A stretch of 64,000 nucleotides of DNA, taken from the NCBI RefSeq assembly GCF_003987565.1, contig NZ_NGJY01000004.1, positions 106,612-170,611 on the forward strand, written 5' to 3'. The notes beneath the pieces are model-generated. The model did no database searches. It was not told the origin of the DNA and worked only from the letters and a program-made list of their open reading frames with translations. Shown in pieces: positions 34,549 to 43,391 of this stretch (positions within the stretch are counted from its first letter, which is position 1; the number at the start of each line of letters is the position of its first letter). Position numbers and translations under genes: made by a program. This DNA comes from Vagococcus fessus (lineage in GTDB: Bacteria > Bacillota > Bacilli > Lactobacillales > Vagococcaceae).

Positions 34549-35925
34549 CTAGTTTTCAGTCTGACGTGAACTTGGTTCAACGACTTGGCCATTTAAAAGA
34601 TGGGCTTGAAAGTCTCTAAGACTATCTGAGAATAAAGAACTTCCTGAATCATCAAGCATCTCTTTCGGGAAGAAGAAACGCTCATCCCCGTGAGTTTGCC
34701 CCGCTAAAGCAGCAACTAAGGCACTAGCTTTAGATAATTCTACTAAAGACCCATCTTTTTGAATTAATTCGATTTGAGTGCGGTTTTTAGTTTGGTTTGG
34801 TCGGTAAAAATCATAGGGTAGGTCATAGCTAGTATTGACAGCTGTATATGATTTTGAATTAAAGCCTACAGTTTCAATTAAACGTGTCATCTCTTTTATA
34901 AGTGTTGCATCTTGTTCAGGATTAACACGTGCAGATTTCAATGGTTTTCTATTTAAAAAACGAGCTGCTAAGTCGCTAAGAATCGGGTCGTTATCATCTA
35001 GCCACATCGTAAAGTAGGTATTAAGCACACCGTCATCTAGTTTTAAATAATCTTCTAAAGTATAGTTATTTTCAAAGAAAGGAACGAGAAGTCCCGCTTG
35101 TTTTTGATGATAAGTGTGATCATGTTCATGTAGATAGGTTCCTCGTTTTAAGAGGTGGTCTAAGATAATCTCCATTCCTCTAGAAACAGGGTGGAAATAA
35201 ACTTGCATATACATTTGGTAACGACTGACGATATAATCCTCAACGGAATGCATCCCATTAGCTAAGAATGTAATCCCATTTTTATAAGGACGAATTATTC
35301 GTAAGATACGAGTTAAATCAAATGTGCCATACTGGATACCAGTGAAGTAAGCATCTCTCAATAAATAATCCATACGGTCCGCATCAATTTGACTTGAAAT
35401 CATTTGGACAACCTGTTGATTAGGATAGTTTTTTTGAATGACACTCGCGACTTTTTCGGGAAATCCTTCTTCTACTTTATTAAGAATTTGAAAAATTTCA
35501 GTTTCTGGTGACGTTAAAATTTGTACCGTAATTTCTTCATGATTGGTATCAAATATACCTTCAAACGTGTGAGAATAAGGCCCATGTCCGACATCGTGGA
35601 GTAGCGCAGCGCATAATGTCACCAGTCTTTCTGAGTCGTCCCAGCCATTCTCTGGGTCCTTTTCAATAGAATAGTTTTGCGCAAAGAGGTCACAAATTTG
35701 TTGTGTAATTTCATAAACGCCTAAAGAGTGTCCAAAACGACTGTGTTCACCACCATGAAAGGTTAGTGAAGTTGTACCAAGTTGTTTGATTCGGCGTAGT
35801 CTTTGAAATTCTTTTGAGTTAATTAGGTCAAGAATAACTTGATGGCTAACGTGAATATCATCATGAACAGGATCGCGAAAGACTTTTTCAATCGTTAAAA
35901 GCTGCTCTTTATAAGGTGTCATCAT
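34549..35925 (-). CDS. HD-domain phosphohydrolase (dNTP triphosphohydrolase-like)
   Basis: A 458-residue HD protein with the SAMHD1-like order of metal ligands: EHSRFGHSLGV near residue 62, LLHDVGHGPYSHTFE near 112 and QIDADRMDYLLRDAYF near 190. It belongs to the YwfO group, whose Enterococcus faecalis member EF1143 is known as a dGTP-activated dNTPase; the same activity is inferred here. It starts 4 bases after the lipL stop, so the two are cotranscribed. Length normal. Confidence 0.9.
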   Translation of the reverse strand: MMTPYKEQLLTIEKVFRDPVHDDIHVSHQVILDLINSKEFQRLRRIKQLGTTSLTFHGGEHSRFGHSLGVYEITQQICDLFAQNYSIEKDPENGWDDSERLVTLCAALLHDVGHGPYSHTFEGIFDTNHEEITVQILTSPETEIFQILNKVEEGFPEKVASVIQKNYPNQQVVQMISSQIDADRMDYLLRDAYFTGIQYGTFDLTRILRIIRPYKNGITFLANGMHSVEDYIVSRYQMYMQVYFHPVSRGMEIILDHLLKRGTYLHEHDHTYHQKQAGLLVPFFENNYTLEDYLKLDDGVLNTYFTMWLDDNDPILSDLAARFLNRKPLKSARVNPEQDATLIKEMTRLIETVGFNSKSYTAVNTSYDLPYDFYRPNQTKNRTQIELIQKDGSLVELSKASALVAALAGQTHGDERFFFPKEMLDDSGSSLFSDSLRDFQAHLLNGQVVEPSSRQTEN

Positions 35926-35929
35926 AGTG

Positions 35930-36784
35930 TTAATTCCCTTCCATTAAGTCCGTAATAGGCAGATTTCTTTTTTGCATGTTAGCGACAAATTTTTGGAAGT
36001 CATCGTAAGTATTAGTCTCATCTAGATAAGCTTGGAATGAATAGGGTGCTACATTAGCTTTAAAGACGAACTCGCTCGCTGCAATTAAACGAGCTTTGAC
36101 ATTATCAGTGGTTAAGTCGGTTTGGAATAAATCAGATAAAGTAGCCATCGAACTAGGGTCTAAATAGGGATAACCATTTGTACCGAAGTCTTCTTTTAGT
36201 CCGTCTTTATAAAACTGTTTAACAAGTTCGCCACGGTCGTTTTGAGTCCCTGATACGCTTAGATAAATCATAACAGCTATTCCGTTACCGATACGGCGTT
36301 GTGAGATACCAGCAAATTTCTTATCATGAATACTCAAATCGTAGTCTCCAGGACAATACGATTGAACGATTTCTTTGGCTTCGATAGGCAGTTTAAAATC
36401 AGAAAAAGCAATTGAAATAATTTCTTTCATCATTTCATAAGCATCGGGCACACTTTTTTTATTATCAGGATCATTGGGAATAATAAATGAAAAATTTAGG
36501 ATACCATCATCTGATACTACCGCTAGACCGCCAGAATTGCGAGCTAAAAAATCATACTGAGCGTTTTTAAAAACAGTGAGTCCATCCTTCAGAAATGGCA
36601 GACGCGTGTCTTTCATTCCTAAAATCACAGTAGGTTCTGTTTGCCAAAAATGAATAAAAGAATGGTGTAATTTATCGGCTTGTCTGATGAATAAATCAGT
36701 TGCCGCAAATGGAGCAAGTGCTCCAAGTATAGGGTCATTTGGTTGGTCCAATAAAATAAGATTGGATGATTGTGTTAGTGTCAT
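35930..36784 (-). CDS. lipL: Octanoyl-[GcvH]:protein N-octanoyltransferase LipL
   Basis: A 284-residue biotin/lipoate-ligase-fold protein. The segment YCPGDYDLSI near residue 145 holds the catalytic cysteine, followed by KKFAGISQRR, which is characteristic of LipL (YwfL) rather than the ATP-using ligase LplA. LipL moves octanoyl groups from GcvH to the E2 subunits of oxoacid dehydrogenases. A GcvH gene is present at 18221-18553. It is first in an operon with the HD phosphohydrolase gene. Confidence 0.88.
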   Translation of the reverse strand: MTLTQSSNLILLDQPNDPILGALAPFAATDLFIRQADKLHHSFIHFWQTEPTVILGMKDTRLPFLKDGLTVFKNAQYDFLARNSGGLAVVSDDGILNFSFIIPNDPDNKKSVPDAYEMMKEIISIAFSDFKLPIEAKEIVQSYCPGDYDLSIHDKKFAGISQRRIGNGIAVMIYLSVSGTQNDRGELVKQFYKDGLKEDFGTNGYPYLDPSSMATLSDLFQTDLTTDNVKARLIAASEFVFKANVAPYSFQAYLDETNTYDDFQKFVANMQKRNLPITDLMEGN

Positions 36785-36965
36785 GAGTTATTAACCTCGT
36801 CTTTCATAGAAAGTAAGTGTAGTGTTTTTTGTCTCTTTTCCTATTATATACGATTTTAAAAGGAAATGTGACTATCTGGATTTAGAGATTTAAAATAAGA
36901 AAACTTGAAACTATTGGCAAAAGACTATAAGATAAGTAAGAAGAAAAAAGTAGAGGATGACAGCT

Positions 36966-37406
36966 ATGAAAAATGGAAACCCGATTAACATAAAACTAGC
37001 AACAACAGTGGTACAAGAAGGAACAGAAGAAAAACATAACTTTGATGTCGCTGGCTTTTCAGTAGAAAAAGGCGGACATACTTATTTACGTTATGAAGAA
37101 ACACATCAAGTAGAAGGCAATCAACTGACAGTTCCTGTGACCATAAAATTAGCAAGTGATGGTATGGTTCATCTAACGCGTACGGCAGCAGGTCAACGCA
37201 TGAAATTTGTCTTTTCAGAAGTAGAACCAACAATGACACATTACGCGACACCATATGGCATGATGCCATTAGTGGTAAAAACAATTTCAATGACTCGTTC
37301 TATTGAAAATGAGGGAACAAGTGGAACACTAGTTGTGGATTATGAATTATATCAAGATGAAGAAAAAGTAGGCGATTATAATTTAAACCTAGTTTTTTCA
37401 AAATAA
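36966..37406 (+). CDS. DUF1934 family protein (YwiB-like)
   Basis: A 146-residue protein of almost pure beta-strand character, matching the DUF1934/YwiB family, which adopts a calycin-like barrel. Function unknown. The start at 36966 has AGAGG 9 bases upstream; the ATG at 36957 touches that site. It precedes rpoE, a neighbourhood also seen in Bacillus (ywiB near rpoE), but rpoE has its own promoter. Confidence 0.85.
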   Translation: MKNGNPINIKLATTVVQEGTEEKHNFDVAGFSVEKGGHTYLRYEETHQVEGNQLTVPVTIKLASDGMVHLTRTAAGQRMKFVFSEVEPTMTHYATPYGMMPLVVKTISMTRSIENEGTSGTLVVDYELYQDEEKVGDYNLNLVFSK

Positions 37407-37445
37407 GAAAATCGCATTAAAATAGGATAAAAATACAAGTTTTAA

Positions 37446-37475
37446 TTGCATTTTATCCTCAAACTATTGTATGAT
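37446..37475 (+). promoter_or_regulatory. Promoter of rpoE (decides start codon)
   Basis: TTGCAT (37446-37451), 18-bp spacer, TATGAT (37470-37475). The ATG at 37471 lies inside the -10 box, so it cannot be the rpoE start; the TTG at 37507 is used instead. Confidence 0.7.
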
Positions 37476-37506
37476 AAAGAGTAGACTACGAAAGGACGTG
37501 TGCCGT

Positions 37507-38106
37507 TTGGAAATAAAAGCTTTTGAAGGTGTCATTAAAGAAGAATTATCAATGATTGAAGTAGCACATGCTATTTTAGAACAACGTGGAGATGTTATGG
37601 ACTTCTCTGATTTAGTTAACCAAATCCAAAATTATTTAGGTAAAGCAGATAGTGAAATCCGTGAAAACTTACCACAATTTTATACAGATTTAAATATTGA
37701 TGGTAGTTTTATCTCATTAGGAGAAAATCGTTGGGGATTACGTTCATGGTACCCAATCGACTCTATCGATGAAGAAGTATCTCACTTAGGTGAAGACGAA
37801 GATGAAGATGCTCCTCGTCGTAAAAAACGTAAAAAAGTAAATGCATTCCTAGATATGAATGATGAAAATGCGATTGACTACAACGATGATGATCCGGAAG
37901 ATGCAGATTTAGTTGCTGATGACGATACTGATTACATCGATGACGAAGATGATGAAGAAGAAGAAATCGCAGAGTACAATAAAGATTTATCTGAAATTGG
38001 TGCGGACACTGATGACGATGAAGAAGAAACAAACATTGAAGATCAATTAACTATCGTTGATGAAGATGATATCGACTATGACGATACAGATGAAGACGAA
38101 GAGTAA
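37507..38106 (+). CDS. rpoE: RNA polymerase delta subunit RpoE
   Basis: About 199 residues with a TTG start, set by AAAGGA 10 bases upstream and by the promoter position. The N-terminal HARE-HTH domain (about 90 residues, [12 protein letters not shown]... LRSWYPID) is followed by a disordered tail almost entirely of Asp and Glu, with one short basic patch ([11 protein letters not shown]). Delta is specific to Firmicutes and promotes RNA polymerase recycling and initiation-NTP sensitivity; the basic patch next to the acidic tail matches the known delta layout. Confidence 0.95.
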   Translation: MEIKAFEGVIKEELSMIEVAHAILEQRGDVMDFSDLVNQIQNYLGKADSEIRENLPQFYTDLNIDGSFISLGENRWGLRSWYPIDSIDEEVSHLGEDEDEDAPRRKKRKKVNAFLDMNDENAIDYNDDDPEDADLVADDDTDYIDDEDDEEEEIAEYNKDLSEIGADTDDDEEETNIEDQLTIVDEDDIDYDDTDEDEE

Positions 38107-38113
38107 AAGTTTT

Positions 38114-38146
38114 AAAGCCTAGCTGAAAATGCTAGGCTTTTTTTGC
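38114..38146 (+). terminator. Rho-independent terminator after rpoE
   Basis: Ten-base stem AAAGCCTAGC / GCTAGGCTTT with loop TGAAAAT and T-run. Confidence 0.93.
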
Positions 38147-38173
38147 GTACTTTTATTAAAAGGGGGAGGGAAA

Positions 38174-38845
38174 ATGTATGATAAGTTAGCGAACGCATCT
38201 CTTAAATTTAAGATTATTTTTAGCATAAGTGGGAGTATAGCGGTGATAGTGATTGGTGTAATAGGGTACAACTTGATGATAACTGGAATTAAAGAGAGTA
38301 CTCAGACTGATACAACAGAAGAAACACTTTGGCAAAAAGATTCAGAGGTTACAGTTAAGGCAGATCAAGAATCAGAGGCATCTAGTCAAACGAAAGTCGT
38401 TATGTATGCAGATATAAAAGGAGCGGTGAAAGAGCCAGGCGTATATGAAGTGACTGAGAATATGAGGGTGACTGATTTAATTCAAGTTGCAGGTGGAGTT
38501 TTAAAAGAAGCTGACCCTAATCAAGTGAATTTTTCACAACTTGTGACAGACCAGGCTGTTATTTATATCCCTAAAAAAGGAGAAGAAGTACCAGTAGCCC
38601 TAACAGAAAATCAATCAACTAGCAAACAAGAGGGAGTCACTTCAAAATCAGAAGGAAAAGTTAACCTTAATACGGCTACAAAAGAAGAATTAGAATCAGT
38701 TTCTGGTATTGGTGAAAAGAAAGCAGAAGCGATACTAGCCTTTCGTGAGGAGAATGGAAGCTTTAAAACAGTAGAAGATTTGAGTAATGTATCAGGTATA
38801 GGTGTTAAAACAGTCGATAGACTTAAAGAGGGATTGACGGTTTAA
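38174..38845 (+). CDS. comEA: Competence DNA receptor ComEA
   Basis: About 223 residues: one N-terminal membrane helix (about 14-38), a linker, an SLBB domain (VMYADIKGAVKEPGVYEV), a Ser/Lys-rich spacer, and a C-terminal pair of helix-hairpin-helix motifs (VNLNTATKEELESVSGIGEK). ComEA binds incoming double-stranded DNA outside the membrane. The ATG at 38174 sits three bases after a very purine-rich GGGGGAGGG site; longer frames would begin inside the rpoE terminator. First gene of a comEA-comEB-comEC operon. Confidence 0.93.
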   Translation: MYDKLANASLKFKIIFSISGSIAVIVIGVIGYNLMITGIKESTQTDTTEETLWQKDSEVTVKADQESEASSQTKVVMYADIKGAVKEPGVYEVTENMRVTDLIQVAGGVLKEADPNQVNFSQLVTDQAVIYIPKKGEEVPVALTENQSTSKQEGVTSKSEGKVNLNTATKEELESVSGIGEKKAEAILAFREENGSFKTVEDLSNVSGIGVKTVDRLKEGLTV

Positions 38846-38945
38846 AATTTTAAAGAAAGGATTGAATAACTCGGATATAAGTTGCCAGTCCCCCTTCTTA
38901 CCTATACAATAGTGGTATTAAGAATAAAAAGGATAGGTGAGGTCA

Positions 38946-39458
38946 GTGACATTTCAACGAATCCCGTGGGATCAATATTTTATGGCGCAAAGTGTTTTAT
39001 TATCATTAAGAAGTACATGCTCTAGATTGGCTGTAGGAGCAACTATTGTAAGAGATACGCGTATTATAGCGGGAGGATACAACGGTTCAGTTAGTGGTGA
39101 TAGCCATTGTATAGATGAAGGGTGTTATGTTGTAGATAATCACTGTGTTAGAACGATTCATGCAGAGATGAATGCTATTCTTCAATGTGCAAAATTTGGT
39201 GTACCAACGGAAGGGGCCGAATTATATGTGACTCATTTCCCTTGTTTACAATGTACCAAAATGATTTTGCAAGCAGGTATTACTAAAATCCATTATCTAA
39301 CGGATTATCGTAATGATGACTATGCTATAAAGCTGATTGAACAAGCAGGTGTAACGGTTGAAAAGGTTCAACTCTCAACGAAATATTTTGCAGATATTCA
39401 ATTTGGGAATAAAGATATTGTTAAAAACTTTAATAACGATTTGTTTAAAGAAGATTAA
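38946..39458 (+). CDS. comEB: ComEB, deoxycytidylate deaminase family protein
   Basis: About 170 residues. The zinc site of cytidine/dCMP deaminases is complete: HAEMNAI near residue 73 and PCLQC near residue 100. Family members deaminate dCMP to dUMP. In Bacillus the gene lies in the comE operon, although its need in DNA uptake is unclear. Start uncertain: GTG at 38946 (giving MTFQRIPWDQYFM) fits relatives best; GTG at 38937 is an alternative. It overlaps comEC by about 41 bases. Confidence 0.9.
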   Translation: MTFQRIPWDQYFMAQSVLLSLRSTCSRLAVGATIVRDTRIIAGGYNGSVSGDSHCIDEGCYVVDNHCVRTIHAEMNAILQCAKFGVPTEGAELYVTHFPCLQCTKMILQAGITKIHYLTDYRNDDYAIKLIEQAGVTVEKVQLSTKYFADIQFGNKDIVKNFNNDLFKED

Positions 39459-41787
39459 GCAATTAGATGGATTAAAAGGGTACCTTGTATTTCCATGTTT
39501 TTGTATGGTATTCATCAATTTTATTGTATTGAAAAGTAGCCTTATTGCAGTTGCAGTGGGGCTTCTTTTCTTTGTACGTATTTTATTAAGTCGAAATAAA
39601 ATCATTCAGTTTACGTGTATAATTACGATTGTTATAAGCTTAATTATATTTTTTACGGTTGCAAAAAAAAGTACGGCTAACAAGTTATTAGCTAAAAAAG
39701 CAAGTACTATCACCGCCATTTTTAGAATCAATCCTAATTCGATAAAAGTGAATGGTGAATCTGTAAAAATGCAAGGTGAGTCTATCGAAGGGAAGCAAAA
39801 GTATATTATTTCTTACTATGTCAAAACAGAAAAAGAGCAGTTGTTTTTCAAAAAAACAACTGATTTTATTAACATTAAGGCAACAGTAGATTTGACAGAG
39901 CCTCAAGGAAAACGTAATTTAGGTTCATTTGATTATAAAGAATTTTTAAATCAGCAACAGATCTATCAACAGGTAAAGATGAAGCAAATAATTAGTATAT
40001 CTAAAGGAAATATAGAAAGTTTGTCACCCTATCTTAGTATTATTCGGAGTCGTTTATCTCATCATATAGATAAAACTATGACGAAGAGTGTAGCCATGTA
40101 TGTGAAAAGTTTATTTCTAGGTTTAAAAGATCAAGAATTCAAACGGAATCAAGAGGCTTTAAGTCAATTGGGCATTCTTCATTTTTTTAGTATTTCAGGA
40201 TTACATGTCTTCTTTTTTCTAGGCCTTCTAAGGTATATCGCATTTAGGCTTGGGATGATAAAAGAGCATATCTATTGGTTAGAACTTGTTATGTTATTTT
40301 GTTTTTTTATTATTTCAGGTTCGGCAACAAGTGTAGGCAGAAGTGTTTGCTATAGTGTGATCAGTTTGAGTAATGCAAGATTTAAGCTAGCATTTAGTCA
40401 ATTAGACTGCTGGGCACTGACCTTAATTATTTTTCTTATATCGTCACCTTATATACTGATGCAAGCCGGTGGGATTTTCTCTTTCAGTTTGACCTTTTTT
40501 ATGATTTATCTAAATCCAATCTGTTCGTCGTATTCTTCTCGTGTTTTAAGAGAAGTATACTTTTCAAGTTGCTTAACTTTATTTTCTATTCCGACGTTGT
40601 GCTACTTTTTTTATGAGTGGAATGTGGCAGCTTTTGTTTTAACGCTGCTATTAGTCCCTATTTTTAGCACGCTCTTATTACCAATGTTAGTTATTGTTCT
40701 CATTATGAGCTTTATTTATTTACCACCTATTCTATTGACTATAGCAACCCTTAGTCTAAATAAATTAAATAATACGTTTGATTATATTAACCAAATTAAT
40801 CTGGGAAAAATAATGACTGGAAAGATACCAATTGGCCTTTACCTCCTAACCCTAATCTTTATTTTAATTTGGTTAGGATTAGAGAAAAGAAGAGTTGGAC
40901 GCTCCATATTATTGTTAGCGATAATTGTATTATTACCTTCGGCGTTTAAGTGGTTTAATCCAATTGGGCAAGTTGCTTTTGTAGATGTAGGACAAGGTTC
41001 TGGCTTAGTTATTGACTTACCTTTTCATAAAGGAACCGTTCTAATTGATACAGGGGGAGAAAAATCAGGGAGAGCGTATAGTCCCGATGACTGGCGTTAT
41101 TATGATGGGGCAAAAAGCCAGGCTGATTATACTGTTATTCCATTCCTAAAAAGTAGGGGAGTTACAACTGTAGATAAAGCTTTCATTACCCATGGGCATG
41201 CGGATCATTATGGTAATCTCTTAGAAATAAACAAGGTAATTCCTATTAAACAAGTACTATTTCCAAAAGGAGCAGTTAATCAGGTTGGTTTTTCCAAGGT
41301 TGTGCAGCAGTTAATAAAGAATAAAGTAGAAGTGAAAAATATAATGAGAGGAGTACGAACTGAATTTAGGGGGATAGAATTTAACAGTTTGTATCCTATT
41401 GATGTTGGTGATGGAGCTAATAATGATTCATTAGTGATGAGTATGCGCTTGAAAGACAAGCGATTTTTATTGATGGGAGATTTAGAAAAAGAAGGCGAAG
41501 ATAGATTGTTGGGAGTGGAATCGAATCTTAAAGCTGATATTTTATCTGTAGGACATCACGGAAGTAAGACTTCAAGTAGCACACTTTTTCTGAAACAAGT
41601 CAGGCCACAAGTTGCTATTATTTCATGCGGTCTTAATAATAAATTTGGACATCCTAATGAAGAAACGTTAATAAGTTTAAAAAAAATAAAGGCTACTGTT
41701 TATAGAACGGATCAAGAAGGAATGATTTATTTTAATTGGAACGGTTGGTCATCAAAACTCTCTCTTCCAAATACTGTGATCGAGTGA
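39418..41787 (+). CDS. comEC: ComEC/Rec2 DNA uptake channel protein
   Basis: About 789 residues with about ten helices. An N-terminal DUF4131-like OB-type region (~60-200), the central Competence domain (SQLGILHFFSISGLHVF near residue 265) and a C-terminal metallo-beta-lactamase domain (VAFVDVGQGSGLVIDL near 540; THGHADHYGN; VGHHGSKTSS near 720) are all present and unbroken. ComEC forms the channel for single-stranded DNA, and its MBL domain is thought to degrade the other strand. No ATG or GTG fits; the TTG at 39418 with a weak GGGA site is my choice, with TTG at 39358 as the outer limit. Terminal gene of the com operon. Confidence 0.9.
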   Translation: MLKTLITICLKKIKQLDGLKGYLVFPCFCMVFINFIVLKSSLIAVAVGLLFFVRILLSRNKIIQFTCIITIVISLIIFFTVAKKSTANKLLAKKASTITAIFRINPNSIKVNGESVKMQGESIEGKQKYIISYYVKTEKEQLFFKKTTDFINIKATVDLTEPQGKRNLGSFDYKEFLNQQQIYQQVKMKQIISISKGNIESLSPYLSIIRSRLSHHIDKTMTKSVAMYVKSLFLGLKDQEFKRNQEALSQLGILHFFSISGLHVFFFLGLLRYIAFRLGMIKEHIYWLELVMLFCFFIISGSATSVGRSVCYSVISLSNARFKLAFSQLDCWALTLIIFLISSPYILMQAGGIFSFSLTFFMIYLNPICSSYSSRVLREVYFSSCLTLFSIPTLCYFFYEWNVAAFVLTLLLVPIFSTLLLPMLVIVLIMSFIYLPPILLTIATLSLNKLNNTFDYINQINLGKIMTGKIPIGLYLLTLIFILIWLGLEKRRVGRSILLLAIIVLLPSAFKWFNPIGQVAFVDVGQGSGLVIDLPFHKGTVLIDTGGEKSGRAYSPDDWRYYDGAKSQADYTVIPFLKSRGVTTVDKAFITHGHADHYGNLLEINKVIPIKQVLFPKGAVNQVGFSKVVQQLIKNKVEVKNIMRGVRTEFRGIEFNSLYPIDVGDGANNDSLVMSMRLKDKRFLLMGDLEKEGEDRLLGVESNLKADILSVGHHGSKTSSSTLFLKQVRPQVAIISCGLNNKFGHPNEETLISLKKIKATVYRTDQEGMIYFNWNGWSSKLSLPNTVIE

Positions 41788-41864
41788 ATAGGGCTAGGAA
41801 AAACAAGGAGATAATGATAGGATAATAAGAGGTAAAAGGGAATAATTATAGAGGGTGATTAATA

Positions 41865-42890
41865 ATGAGCTTACAACAAGAAATTAGTAAAATAAAAGCA
41901 GGTAATTTGGCACCTATCTATTTAGTCTTAGGTGAGGAACGTTACCTAAGTGATATGTTCAAGCAAGCATTGTTAGATGTGATTGTAAAAACAGAAGATG
42001 ATGAATTAAATGCTGCAAGTTTTGATATGAAAGAGACGACGTTGGCCTATGCTTTGGAAGAAGCGAATACGATTCCATTTTTTGGAGAGTACCGGTTAGT
42101 AGGAGTGGAAAACCCATTTTTCCTGACAGGTGAGAAGAATAAAAGCGGGATAGAGCACAACACAGATGAGCTTGTTACATATTTAGAGGAGCCATCACTA
42201 TCAACCGTTCTTGTTTTCTACGCACCGTATGAAAAGTTAGACGAACGAAAAAAAATAGTTAAGCTTTTGAAGAAGAAAGCGACACTTATTGATGTTTCTA
42301 AAATGGAAGAACGTGATGTAAAGAATTATACACAGCAAGTTATCAAAAATGAGGGCTATGAGATTTCTCCTGAAGCTTTTGAGTTGTTTCTACATTTGAC
42401 TGATATGGAATTGTCTAAGATTATGGGAGAGTTGACGAAGATTTTCTTATTTGCCTCAGAAACAAAACAAATAACGAAAGATATGGTTGAAAACCTTGTG
42501 CCGAAATCTTTGGAGCATAACATTTTTGCTATGATTAACTATGTTGTAGCAGGACAAAGTGATAAAGCACTGATGCTTTATAAAGACCTGTTGTTACAAG
42601 GAGAGGAAACAATCAAGATTAATAGTATTTTGATTGGTCAGTTCAGATTATTATTACAACTGAAAATCATGCAAGCAAGTGGTTATCAACAGAGCAATAT
42701 GTTAGATGTTATAGGAGGCCATCCTTTCCGGATAAAAAAAGGAATTCAACAAGTTAAAGCATTCGATTTGGAAGAACTTAAGAGAATTTTAGGTGAGCTA
42801 GTAGAAAATGACTATAAGATGAAAACAGGGCAGTTATCCAAAGAACTGGTCTTTGAATTATTTATTTTAAAGTTTGGAAAAGCAAAATAG
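41865..42890 (+). CDS. holA: DNA polymerase III delta subunit
   Basis: A 341-residue clamp-loader subunit: an N-terminal degenerate AAA+ region (APIYLVLGEERYLSDMFKQA), a middle lid and a C-terminal helical collar (QFRLLLQLKIMQASGYQ). HolA opens the beta clamp on DNA. AGAGGGTGATT precedes the ATG. It follows comEC by 77 bases, as in many Firmicutes, and converges on rpsT across a terminator. Confidence 0.95.
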   Translation: MSLQQEISKIKAGNLAPIYLVLGEERYLSDMFKQALLDVIVKTEDDELNAASFDMKETTLAYALEEANTIPFFGEYRLVGVENPFFLTGEKNKSGIEHNTDELVTYLEEPSLSTVLVFYAPYEKLDERKKIVKLLKKKATLIDVSKMEERDVKNYTQQVIKNEGYEISPEAFELFLHLTDMELSKIMGELTKIFLFASETKQITKDMVENLVPKSLEHNIFAMINYVVAGQSDKALMLYKDLLLQGEETIKINSILIGQFRLLLQLKIMQASGYQQSNMLDVIGGHPFRIKKGIQQVKAFDLEELKRILGELVENDYKMKTGQLSKELVFELFILKFGKAK

Positions 42891-42900
42891 AGCAATAAAA

Positions 42901-42930
42901 AAAACCTTAATTAACTTAAGGTTTTTTTTA
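42901..42930. terminator. Bidirectional terminator between holA and rpsT
   Basis: Stem AACCTTAA / TTAAGGTT flanked by A and T runs. Confidence 0.85.
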
Positions 42931-43185
42931 TTATTTAGCTAATTTAGCGTGTAAACGTGATTTATCACGAGCAGCTTTGTTTTTATGGATAAGACCTTTT
43001 GTTTGAGCCATATCAATAGCACGAGCAGCAACTTTGTATAACTCTTCAGTGTTAGCCGCACCAGCTTCTAAAGCTTGTTCGTATTTTTTGATTGCAGTAC
43101 GCATAGTGCTTAATTGTCCAGAGTTTAACTCATTAGATTTTTCAGCTGTACGTACACGTTTGATAGCAGATTCAATATTTGGCAT
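42931..43185 (-). CDS. rpsT: 30S ribosomal protein S20
   Basis: 84 residues, [17 protein letters not shown] to HAKLAK, the typical helical, basic S20 that binds the 16S 5' domain and helix 44. The start at 43185 has GGAGGTG six bases upstream; a longer frame adds three residues but loses the site. It is monocistronic, with a strong promoter and a ~58-base leader. Confidence 0.98.
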   Translation of the reverse strand: MPNIESAIKRVRTAEKSNELNSGQLSTMRTAIKKYEQALEAGAANTEELYKVAARAIDMAQTKGLIHKNKAARDKSRLHAKLAK

Positions 43186-43249
43186 GTATTTCACCTCCGA
43201 TGATTATAAATTTACATTCAACAGGTGCCGAACGTAACTCAACGTTACA

Positions 43250-43278
43250 ATTATACCTAATGATTATCGAGTTTGCAA
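43250..43278 (-). promoter_or_regulatory. Strong promoter of rpsT
   Basis: On the minus strand TTGCAA (43273-43278), 17-bp spacer, TATAAT (43250-43255). The leader has a small hairpin, GTAAC-GTTGA-GTTAC, between promoter and gene. Confidence 0.82.
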
Positions 43279-43391
43279 CAACTATTTATACACTTTTAGT
43301 GCTGATTTGCTAGATAGGTTATTGTTCTAATATTTTTTAAAGCTATGTTATTATAAGGGTAAATAAAATAACACATTACGAGGTGATTGAG

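Noticed and set aside
37763..38032. 89-codon antisense frame opposite rpoE, rich in His, Leu and Arg
   Set aside because: Mirror image of the Asp/Glu codons of the delta acidic tail.
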